Assembly (NCBI GenBank): GCA_027596035.1 | Contig: JADGJA010000129.1 | Location: 1 to 38,856, forward strand | Direction: 5' to 3' | Origin: Thoreauomyces humboldtii | Lineage: Eukaryota > Chytridiomycota > Chytridiomycetes > Spizellomycetales > Powellomycetaceae | DNA: 38,856 bases | Part shown: piece by piece, positions 1-8,262 of the stretch | Position numbering within the stretch: the stretch's first letter is position 1 | Layout of the letters: every line of letters starts with the position of its first letter | Notes under the pieces: model-generated | What the model saw: the letters and a program-made list of their open reading frames with translations, nothing else | Told to the model about the DNA's origin: nothing | Databases searched by the model: none | Translations under genes and position numbers: made by a program

Positions 1-30
1 CCCCCCCACGCTTCGCGTCTTTGCACGAAA

Positions 31-1110
31 ATGGCGAGCTCTCCTCCTCCACCGACTACCATCACTATCCGTGTTCCGGCGTCCACTTCGAACATCGGGC
101 CCGGTTTTGATGTGCTGGGGGCTGCTCTGTCCATGTACCTTGTTGTCACTGCAAAGTTCCTTCCTCCTTCCTCTCAGACCACGGATACCGTCATCACGTA
201 CACGGGGAACAACCCGCACACCGTTCCGCTCGTTCCGAAACGGAACCTCATCACCCAGACTGCCATCTACATCGCAAAAGCTCATGACACCGCTCTCCCC
301 CTCATGCACGTCCACATCGACAATCCGATCCCCCTCGGTCGCGGTCTGGGGAGCTCGGGCTCGGCCGTGGTGGCGGGCGTCATTCTCGCTAACGAGGCTT
401 GCGGGTTGGGAATGTCGCGTGAGAGGATCATGGATTGGTGTCTCGTGTTCGAGGGGCATCCCGACAACGTCGGCGCAAGTCTCTTCGGAGGCTTCAGCGC
501 ATGCTACCTCAGCCACAGCGTCGCGGAAGCCCACTCCCAGTGCCACTCCATCAACCTGGACGACAAAGTGCCACTGGGCCAAGGCGCCAGTCTCCCTCAT
601 CCTCCCGCGGAATCCCTCGGTAGACACGTCCGGGTGCCGATGGCACCTTCCATACGCTGCGTGGTCGTCGTGCCGCGCTTCGAGCTCTCGACGAAGCTGG
701 CGAGGAGCGTCCTCCCGGACGCGTACCCGCGCGCAGACGTCGTCCACAACCTTCAACGACTCGCCGTGCTCGTCCTGGCCCTGTCGGCGGACCCTCCGTG
801 TCCGAAGACCCTCCGAGGTGCCATGCAGGACCGCGTCCATCAGCACTACCGACAGCACCTGGTGCCCGGTCTGCCCCAGATCCTGGAGCTGACTCCCGAA
901 GAGCTCCCTGGGCTGCTGGGGATATGCGTCAGCGGTGCCGGTCCCACCGTGCTGGCTCTTGCGGTGGGAGGGTTCGAGGAGATCGGAAGGAAGATACAGG
1001 AGGTGTGGAACGGAAGTGTGGCAGCGGACGGGACGCACGGAATCGAGAGCGAGGTGATGGTCCTGGACGTTGTAGAGGAGGGGGCAACATGGAACACCGT
1101 CAAGGGGTGA
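31..1110 (+). CDS. THR1: Homoserine kinase (GHMP kinase family)
   Basis: Phosphorylates L-homoserine to O-phosphohomoserine with ATP, the step before threonine synthase in cytosolic threonine synthesis. The single uninterrupted frame gives 359 residues, close to yeast Thr1 (357). The N-terminal segment RVPASTSNIGPGFDVLG (about residues 14-30) and the glycine-rich ATP loop PLGRGLGSSGSAVVAG (about 101-116) are GHMP-kinase signatures. EGHPDNVGASLFGGF follows, and the C-terminal CVSGAGPTVLAL is the third conserved motif. The ATG lies only 30 bases inside the window, so an upstream exon cannot be excluded, but the start matches the family. It is intronless, unlike most neighbours, and converges on the KIN4-like kinase with 274 bases between the two stops. 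Its presence argues against an animal source. Confidence 0.95.
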   Translation: MASSPPPPTTITIRVPASTSNIGPGFDVLGAALSMYLVVTAKFLPPSSQTTDTVITYTGNNPHTVPLVPKRNLITQTAIYIAKAHDTALPLMHVHIDNPIPLGRGLGSSGSAVVAGVILANEACGLGMSRERIMDWCLVFEGHPDNVGASLFGGFSACYLSHSVAEAHSQCHSINLDDKVPLGQGASLPHPPAESLGRHVRVPMAPSIRCVVVVPRFELSTKLARSVLPDAYPRADVVHNLQRLAVLVLALSADPPCPKTLRGAMQDRVHQHYRQHLVPGLPQILELTPEELPGLLGICVSGAGPTVLALAVGGFEEIGRKIQEVWNGSVAADGTHGIESEVMVLDVVEEGATWNTVKG

Positions 1111-1384
1111 GAACGATTCCCATCTCGGGGACCACGTTTTCGCAGTGTGCGATCACCGACCGGCTTCCCTCTTTTTATTTACATGGCAAGCACTCTAAAT
1201 TTCTATACAGGTCTGAGTCACCTCCTTTGATGTCGGTATGGGGATGAAGGCACATCTTCCCATGCCAGAACTTCCCGTCTTGCGTGATTGGTTCGGTAAG
1301 CGTCAGGCGCGGATGAAGAGGAGAAAAGTTCACAAATAGGCTGGGTTGGCATCCGCAGACAGCCATGTCTGAGCTGAAATAATG

Positions 1385-3450
1385 TCATCGCCGGAAGGGA
1401 CTCGTCTTGTCGCCATGTGGCCCATCCGCGGACCCGCCTTCATCCTCATCCTCCTCCATCCACGTTTGCGGGTGACGCGATGGCGGTAGCTTGTTCGGTC
1501 GCAATCGATTTAGCGCGAGTGGAACTGCGTTATGCTGATCTTTCTCCTCGCCTCCTGGACCCCCATCGCTTCCCCGGCTTTCAGACTGAACCGAGGATGT
1601 GGCCGCGTGTATCTGTCCACGCCCCACTTCGCTCCCTTGATCCTCCTCTACTCCTTCGTCTTCCTCCGTCCACGTGGCCGGTTTCTGGATTTTTGCCGCC
1701 CCAGCTCGGGCGATTGCCGGCCTCAAAACTTTCGATGCGCTCTTATCATCTTCATCGTCATCGTCATCGTCCTCTTCCTGAGAGCTCCAACCTTGCTTCG
1801 GGGTTTCGGGAGGGGCAACGACCCCCACCCCGGGTCTCGCCGCATCGCGGTTCTGATCCCATCTCCGCCTTCCCGGTCCCGCTAGCGGACTCCTCGGAGG
1901 CGACGCAGCAGCACCCCCACCAGCCGGACTGCCGTTCTTTCCCCGCATGGCCGCCTTGATCACCATGCCGCGTCGTCCGGGAGCGGAAGCCGAGTCCGTC
2001 GCACGAGGTGGACGTTCCAGGGCCTTCTGACGCATGCGAGCCAGGTAGTCGCTCGAACTGATGTCGGGCGACATGGCATCCGAGGGATCTTCCGGCGACG
2101 TAGGGGAGAGCGGAGCGTTGGACTTGTTGAGGAGTAGGTACCATAGAGCGCTGGCCTGGTCGCACGTGTTGGACCTCACGCTCCGCATCATGGCGTCCAC
2201 GTCCAGACCTGCCTCCCCTAGACGTCTCGCCAGGTCTCGCTCCTTTTCGGTCTCGATCTCGGGGTGGGAGACCACCGTGGGGATGCCTGCATCGTCGACG
2301 AACCAGGGATGGGCGAGGATGTCGGCCACGCGCAGTCGACTGTCGCCTTCGGTTTTCAGCATCCGCGTGATGAGGTCTATCGTCTGAGGGGCGAGGTGGG
2401 ACGGGAAGGAGTAGTCGAGGTGAAGGATCTTGTGGCGGACCTGCTGCTCGCTGTCGTCATCGAACGGCAGATACCCGCACACGAAGGTGTAGAGTATCAC
2501 TCCTAGGGACCACACATCTGCCTGCGGACCCGAATACCGTTTGTTCAAGATCATCTCTGATGGGGGGAAGGTCAACGTTGTCCGTTCTTCGAAGCACATG
2601 GAGGCACTTTTGGACAGCGAGGTCGATCGTGTATACCTGGAGCAGCGTACGCGACGGATCCGCAGTACGTGTCGAGAAGGTTCTTTTTGGTGATGTTGCG
2701 CGTGAAGCCAAAGTCGATCAGCTTGACGTTGAGCTCCTTTGTCAGCAAGACGTTCTCGAGCTTCAGATCTCTGTCGGAGGCAAGGTTGGGAAGGATGAGC
2801 GATCCCCATCCATTCCGCTCCCCTTTTGCCTTTCCCTGACATGTCCTAACCTGTGGACAAACTTCTTGTCGTGGCAGTAGCCGACGGCCTCGACCAGCTG
2901 TCTGAATATCCTCCTAGCGTCGTCCCCTCGGTCCTCGAAGCGCCCGTGGGTGCAGACGTGGTCGAAGGCCTCTCCGCCGGTGCAGTACTCCATGACCATG
3001 TAGATGCGGGTTTCCGACAGAAGGATCTCGTAGAGCGGTGTGATGTTTGGATGGTGCATGTGACGCCACGTCTCGATCTCTCGGACCACTGTCGGAGCAT
3101 GGATCTTGTCGACGATCTTGACGGCCACCTCCTGACCGGTCAGGATGTGTCGAGCGAGCTTGACCTTTCCGAAGGTGCCTGGGGGGGTGACCTCTTTTCT
3201 ATCAGTCAAGAGTGCACGGCTGTCGATGCGGGAGCGACAGCCCCGCGGAGGGATCATGCGTCTGACTCACCCTCGCCGAGCGTTTTGCCGAAAACGTAGT
3301 TGCCGATGGAGCCGATGGTATTTGAAGAGAGAAGAGAAAGCAACTCGTTGTCGGCTGACTTTCAAAAGAGGGTGTGGGTTGCTGGACGTCGAGGATGCGA
3401 GATGTTCGAGAATGAGTCTAACCTACCTTTGGTCGATGGGACCGAGACAT
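1385..3450 (-). CDS. KIN4-like serine/threonine protein kinase (CAMKL group)
   Basis: Five exons on the minus strand: 3450-3427, 3358-3271, 3178-2851, 2770-2637 and 2556-1385, giving 581 residues. Every junction keeps phase; the first acceptor is AAG rather than CAG. The kinase domain (about 29-290) has the glycine loop GKTLGEGTFGKVKL, VAVK with Lys58, catalytic HRDLK with Asp148, DFG at 166-168 and APE at 190-192. The segment KIVDKIHAPTVVREIETWRH and activation-loop text CGSVAYAAPEMI resemble the fungal Kin4/Frk1 branch, whose yeast member restrains mitotic exit when the spindle is misplaced. A short helical UBA-like segment (DVDAMMRSVRSNTCDQASALW) follows the kinase domain. The tail is disordered, with two acidic runs (DDDDDDEDD and EDEDEGG). 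Kinase identity is certain; the KIN4 assignment is by motif memory, and a SNF1-related kinase is the alternative. Confidence 0.87.
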
Positions 3451-3568
3451 TCTGTTTCTTTTCGCTGTCTTCAAGAATGGGGAGACAGTGGAATGGATAG
3501 CAGCAGCAGCAGTTGATGACGAAGAAGCGTGCGTTTGAATGAAAGCTGGCGGGGGGAGGGGGGAAACA

Positions 3569-3588
3569 AGAGAGAGAGAGAGAGAGAG
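3569..3588. repeat. (AG)n microsatellite
   Basis: Ten uninterrupted AG dinucleotides lie in the divergent promoter between the kinase and PIG-S. Such purine/pyrimidine tracts are common in fungal 5' regions and may help exclude nucleosomes, but no function is shown here. Confidence 0.85.
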
Positions 3589-3639
3589 GCTGGCTGGAAA
3601 AGAGGGAAGTTTGGGAGGGGAACGCGACGGGGGTGCGTC

Positions 3640-3648
3640 ATGACTCAT
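3640..3648. promoter_or_regulatory. AP-1/Gcn4-type bZIP site (ATGACTCAT)
   Basis: The palindromic ATGACTCAT is the full consensus for Gcn4/AP-1 bZIP factors. It sits 192 bases upstream of the kinase start and 136 bases upstream of the PIG-S start. One 9-base match is weak evidence by itself, and neither neighbour is a classical amino-acid biosynthesis gene. Confidence 0.3.
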
Positions 3649-3775
3649 CGTTCCCTCTCTCTCTCCCAGATCTCTCTCCCTCTGATCGCTCTCATCCCTC
3701 TGTCCTTTCGCAAGGGACCGTTCGTGCAGCGAATTTACTTCCAAACAGCAGCGCATCCCCCGTGTACGGCAAGTC

Positions 3776-6189
3776 ATGTCTTCATCTGATGCAACCGCTG
3801 GGCATGCATACTCTTCATATGGTACGTCAAGAGGTTGTCCTGACCGCCTCACGTGGCTGTCCTCCCCAAATCCTTTCTTACACTTGAAATCTTTTCCGTC
3901 TGTCTTTCCTGACCAGAACAAACACGATTGAAAGTGATCCTCAGCATAGTCGCCGTGTTCTGCCTCGCAGCGCCTGTCTGGTGGAAGACTACTCAGGTGT
4001 ATCGAGCTCCCCTGCCAGTGGCAGAGATTCGGGAATGGGCCAGGGCAGACGTGAGCCGTTGCCCTTCTCGTTGCCAACGCACGAAGAACACGGTTGCTGA
4101 CACCGGAACCTTCTAAATGGACAGGCTCTCAAGCAGACCATCGCCATCGAGATCGATCTCTCTTTCGATGGCGCAGGCAGGTCCACAGACTACGGGGCAG
4201 ATGTGGCGCAACGAGTCAGCAGCGGCCTCGCCAGCTTGTACAGTTCCCTGACGAATGTGCCAGAAGCTCAACCACCGAGGGAGGGGAAACCAAGGGATGC
4301 GCCGGAAGTTGCCGCCGCTGCCAGACCAGATGTCTTTTTGGCTTTCTCAGTTCATCTCGTGGACCGCTCCCGGAATGGTGGGTCGTGCTGTACGCAAGAG
4401 GAATACCTTGCTTGAGAGGACGACCCTTCCTGAAGTCTGACCATGTCAGATGGCAGCGAAGCACCATCGGAAAACGGACGCTACGCCGTGCAAGTCGTTT
4501 GCGATTCCACGGCCCAGCGCTTGCACGTCGGGGTCGACCGGAAGGTAGACTTCCATATCGCCAACTGTTCAGATAAAGGTAAACTTACAGGATAAATCAA
4601 ATGTGTGCGGGAAGGGAATCGCTGATTGCTGAAACGGCAGAACGGACTTCGGAGCTTCTGGTCGCCGTGGTCGGCGGCTTGTTCGCGGAGGAGCAGTCAA
4701 CTTTCCGGAAACTGCGAGATGCGGAAAGTTCGGCCAGCAACGTAATTGATGACAAGAGGTGCTCATTTTCTTGGTCTTGCTGCTTGCTCACCGGACCTTG
4801 TGCAGAATGATTGGGACAACATGCGGACAATGAAATACGCCCGGAAATATCAACTTACCTTCAGCCTTCTGAACGCTGATCCATCGGATCAGCTTGTCCG
4901 ATGGAACATACAACAGGCCATCAACGGTGACTGCCATTCCGTTCAGTTTATGGTGTTTGCATCAGCATCTCACCGAACTTTTTTCAGCTTATGTCCTTCC
5001 CTTTTTGGGTACCTTGTGGGACATCTCGAAATTCGATGTTCACACGCAAGTACAGCATCATGCAACATTACCGGTGGTTCCGGATGTAGGGCACGTAAAC
5101 GGAGACGTCGTCCACATCCTTGCTCCGAAAGTATTGCCCCGATTCATAGACTCTGCGCAATGGAACCTAGGTGCGTGCTGTCGAAGTAAAGGAGTTGAGA
5201 AATCTCTGCTAAGTCGCTGTACGGCCCCATTAGCGTCGGTCGTCTCCACAGCTCCTCCAATCAACTTTATCATTTACGTCCCATCTCTGTCTGTTCGTCC
5301 ACTCTACTTGGTGAAAGACAATGGTAACAACAATTACTGCTGATCTCCAGCCTCTAGACTTGCTGACCCGGCGAATATCCAGGCGAACTCACCAGAAGCA
5401 ACGCTTTTTTGATGCCGAGATGGGGAGGTGTCGCCATCTCGAACCCACCGGCAACTAATAGTTCTTACTACTTCGACGTCGCTGAGCTCCACCCTTTCAT
5501 GGAAATATTCATTTCCCAGCTACGTGACTTGCTGGGCGTCAAGGCAGTTAGGATACCGAACGCCAGCTTGTTGATGGTAAGTATAGTCTGATTATAATCT
5601 TGGGGATGCAAAGCACTGATGTCCAAATGTAGCCCGGTATAGAAGTCACATACGAACATGCAACACGAACTGGCATTACGTTATGGGAGCATGATCGTCT
5701 TGTGCGCTGGCGCACCATCCAGAACATTGCGGATGCGGCTGTAACGCTGAACTCACTTGCAACCCTCATCGAGCGTCTCGAAAGCATGGTGGTTCTAAAC
5801 ATCATCCAGACGCAGGTATGGAGTGTCGTGTCTGTGGGTGAGATCGCAATCCATATCTAAACAACTTTTGAATTCAGGTTCTCGACGCTTTGTCGTCCTT
5901 GCACAAGGCGCACGCCACGCTGCAGGACACTGGAAAGCATGTCGGAAACCATACATTGGCAAGCCTGCATGCCCGGGCGGCCATTACGGCCTCCGAGTCT
6001 GCCTTCTTTGATCCCACCATGGTCGCCATGCTCTACTTTCCTGACGAGCACAAGTACGCCGTGTACATGCCGCTATTCGTGCCAGTTGCCGTACCGGTCA
6101 TCATCGCGATCTTGAAGGAGCTCAAGTACTGGCGGGCTAAAAGAAAGGCCAGGAGGGCCGCTTTGGATGTTAAAAAGAAGGCTGATTAG
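3776..6189 (+). CDS. GPI17: GPI transamidase subunit PIG-S
   Basis: A subunit of the ER GPI transamidase, which cleaves C-terminal signals and attaches GPI anchors. Eleven phase-consistent exons: 3776-3821, 3917-4050, 4125-4377, 4450-4578, 4641-4741, 4806-4926, 4988-5170, 5234-5323, 5383-5576, 5633-5815 and 5878-6189, giving 581 residues (human PIGS is 555). After a short polar N-terminus comes a membrane segment (about 22-38) ending in PVWWKTTQVYRAPLP, a PIG-S hallmark. The lumenal part carries YQLTFSLLNADP, and SESAFFDPTMVAMLYFPDEH precedes the second membrane segment (VYMPLFVPVAVPVIIAIL). A lysine/arginine-rich tail ends in KKKAD. The two-TM layout with a large lumenal domain fits the family. 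Intron 5 is read with a donor at 4742 (GTAATT) because the better-looking GTGCTC donor breaks phase. Confidence 0.95.
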
Positions 6190-6730
6190 CGTGTAGATAC
6201 CTAAAGGACACGCTCTGGTGACAACGCGTTTAGAAGCGTTCGGGGTAGCTGTTCTTTTCTTACTGGAGCGGACTGAATTTTGGGGGATCGTGGACTCCAC
6301 ATGCAGAACGAGTGCTGATCACTGGGGATTCATCAATGGGGGCCAATCACAAATGCTTTTTGGCGGTGGTCCCATGCTGCATCATTATGTTCGCGAGATC
6401 GAACCGTGATAGAGATACGAAGGCCTTTACCAACTCGAACCTCTCTTGGATCATTCATGCTTCTCTTGTTGCAAATTGTTGTCTATTCTCTTGTTTCCGC
6501 CCTTTGCCACGGGTAGGGCGCGTGTGGCGCGCGTCGGTGACGCGGTCCGAACTGTCTCAAGATGCGCACGAGTCTCGGCCAAGGGTATGAACCAAGGACC
6601 GCGATTGAGCATGGCGGTGAGGACGACCACAGTGGCGGTCATACTTGTATCACCTATGGTCCTTGCAAAAATTCAGCAAGGAGCATGGACAATGTCAAGG
6701 TATGACGACCACGCAAGGGCAAACCATTAC

Positions 6731-7282
6731 GGGGGCGAAGCAAGAGCTAGCTCTTGCCGCCGATGACAGAGCAGGAGGAACCCTGCAGTCAAGCCCGAAG
6801 GCAGGCGAAGCAGGAGACAAGCTCCTGCCGCCAATGACAAAGCACGGGACTACCGTGGTAGCCCGGCAGCCAAACCAAGCAAGGCCTGAGGCCTTGCAGT
6901 AAGCCCGGAGGCGCGCAAAGCAGGAGACAAGCGCCAGCCGCGAATGACAGAGCACGGGACAAGCCCGGCAGCCCATGACCAAGCAAGGCACCGAGCCTTG
7001 AGTCGAGCCCGTGGGCAGGTGTTCGTCAGGGTATGAGCCTGCTGCCAATGACAAAGACAAGGTCCCCCCCTTGCTATCAAGCCCGCAGGCAGGCGAAGCA
7101 GGAGGCAAGCTCCTGCCGCCGATGACAGAGCGAGGGACAAGCCCTGCAATCAAGCCCGCAGGCAGGCGAAGCAGGAGCAAGCTCCTGCCGCCGATGACAG
7201 CGCGAGGGACAAGCCCTGCAATCAAGCCCGCAGGCAGGCGAAGCAGGAGCAAGCTCCTGCCGCCGATGACAGAGCAAGGGAC
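6731..7282. repeat. 72-bp minisatellite with a hairpin in each unit
   Basis: The last two full units are nearly identical at a 72-bp period (GCCCTGCAAT recurs at 7141 and 7213), with a 73-bp unit before them. Earlier copies from 6731 are degenerate or partly deleted. Each good unit reads roughly AAGCCCGCAGGCAGGCGAAG, then an inverted repeat, then CCGCCGATGACAGAGC. The inverted repeats are GCAAGAGCTAGCTCTTGC (6740-6757), GCAGGAGACAAGCTCCTGC (6810-6828), GCAGGAGGCAAGCTCCTGC (7098-7116) and GCAGGAGCAAGCTCCTGC (7171-7188, 7243-7260), with a decayed one at 6920-6938. The first copy differs at both arms in a pairing-preserving way. No flanking target duplication or transposase was seen. Confidence 0.85.
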
Positions 7283-7319
7283 GACCTTGCAGTCAAACCT
7301 GAAGACAGGGGCGGTACGG

Positions 7320-7870
7320 TGGAACGTCTTGCCGAAGGTGTGAACTTGCCGAAAGAGTTGCGCCGATACGGAACTGAAGGAACGGAAGAGGCCGAAGTCA
7401 GTTGCGACATTCATGAAAAGTAATGAGGGAAGGGGAAAGCAGGACTTACCGGACGATTGGAACGCCTTGCCGAGGGGGGAGCGTCTTGCCGAAGGTGGGG
7501 AGGACGTCTTGCCGAGGGTGGAGGGAGGGGCATATTGCCGAACGACTTGCCGAAGGTGTAGGGGAGGGACGCCTTGCCGAACGACTTGCCGAAGGTGGAG
7601 GGAAGGGACGTCTTGCCGAACGACTTGCCGAAGGTGGAGAAGAGACGCCGTGCCGAAGGTCTAAGGTGGCTGGCGGGGAGAGAAGACTTGCCGAAGGTGG
7701 GACTTGCCGAAGGCGTACGACTTGCCAAAGGATGAAGGGAAGGGTGGAGGAACTTGCCGAAGGGTGGAGAAGGGACGACTTGGTGAGATCTTGCCGAAAG
7801 ATGGAGTGGCCGAAGGAGCTCGAGATCTTGCCGTAGGAAGGCAGAGAGGACCGACTTGCCGAACGTAGTA
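7320..7870. repeat. Cluster of about 20 CTTGCCGAA-type motifs
   Basis: The nonamer CTTGCCGAA, usually followed by GG, CG or AG, recurs about 18-20 times with one or two mismatches. Examples lie near 7328, 7345, 7485, 7545, 7573, 7584, 7612, 7624, 7686, 7703, 7751, 7790 and 7855. Spacing varies from about 11 to over 100 bases, and the interspersed DNA is G-rich (GGTGGAGGGAAGGGACG-like). Because spacing is not a multiple of three, the motif is read in all three minus frames (as FGK, SARR or LRQD), which argues against coding. The cluster ends about 390 bases before the separase ATG, so a regulatory array is possible. Confidence 0.8.
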
Positions 7871-7966
7871 GGAAGGGGAGTAAGGGGGGATGTGCGGTAT
7901 GAGAAGAGAGCGTTGGTGAAGTGAGAAGTGAGAGGTGAGGGGGATGCACGTTGACCCTGGGGAGGT

Positions 7967-7974
7967 TTATATAC
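7967..7974 (+). promoter_or_regulatory. Possible TATA box for the separase gene
   Basis: TTTATATA occurs in otherwise G-rich DNA about 290 bases before the separase ATG, just downstream of the CTTGCCGAA cluster. The position would require a long 5' UTR or an intron in it. There is no transcript evidence, so this is only a candidate. Confidence 0.25.
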
Positions 7975-8262
7975 GACGCGTGAGCTGGGAGGAGGGGAGC
8001 TGAGGGGGAGTCCCGTCGCCTGCCCAGTATACCCCCTCCTGCTGCGCTTTTCACTTGGGTGCCTGGTGTCGCAATCTGTGCCACTCTTACTTGCAGTCCG
8101 GTCGAGTCCGATTATCACAGCACAGCCACTCAGACTTGTTCTGGTTTCCCCCCTCAACTCTTGTATACTTGCAGGCAATCAGAACACTACCGCAGACTCT
8201 GGCATAGAGAGCTGAGATATTCTCGTCACCAGGTGCCTCCTTGTGGACTGTAGCTGCGGGAA

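Larger units (their letters stand above)
3451..3775. promoter_or_regulatory. Divergent promoter region between the kinase and PIG-S
   Basis: This 325-base gap separates two divergently transcribed genes and must hold both core promoters. It contains a pure (AG)n run at 3569-3588, nearby G-rich DNA, and CT-rich DNA around 3652-3680. A perfect ATGACTCAT lies at 3640-3648. A 219-codon minus frame crosses it, but it is serine-rich low-complexity sequence and is not called as coding. Confidence 0.5.
6190..8262. other. Repeat-rich gene-poor gap upstream of separase
   Basis: About 2.07 kb without a convincing gene. Bases 6190-6730 are unremarkable and probably hold the PIG-S 3' end. Bases 6731-7282 are a degenerate 72-bp tandem repeat with a hairpin in each unit. 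Bases 7320-7870 are dense with CTTGCCGAA-type motifs, and 7870-8262 should contain the separase promoter and 5' UTR. Long frames exist on both strands (239 codons at 6695-7414 minus, 255 codons at 7411-8178 minus). They are open because the repeats lack stops, and the repeats are also open in other frames. Confidence 0.75.

Noticed and set aside
3418..4077. N-terminal extension of the KIN4-like kinase or separate 219-codon gene
   Set aside because: Low-complexity serine and proline text over a GA/CT-rich promoter, overlapping the PIG-S first exons on the other strand; the kinase is complete from 3450.
4742..4805. PIG-S intron donor at the GTGCTC after AAGAG (4759)
   Set aside because: Using it shifts the next exon out of the conserved YQLTFSLLNADP frame; the GTAATT donor at 4742 keeps phase.
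6695..7414. 239-codon minus-strand frame with a 24-residue repeat
   Set aside because: The repeat period is 72 bp, so several frames stay open and show equally good peptide repeats on both strands. Copies are degenerate, and earlier units are broken by insertions and deletions.
6731..7870. CRISPR-like array
   Set aside because: The 72-bp units are adjacent without unique spacers of constant length, the second cluster has variable spacing, and the genome is eukaryotic.
7411..8178. 255-codon minus-strand frame rich in FGKS-type motifs
   Set aside because: The motifs come from the CTTGCCGAA cluster, which is read in all three minus frames at irregular spacing. It also overlaps the expected separase promoter.
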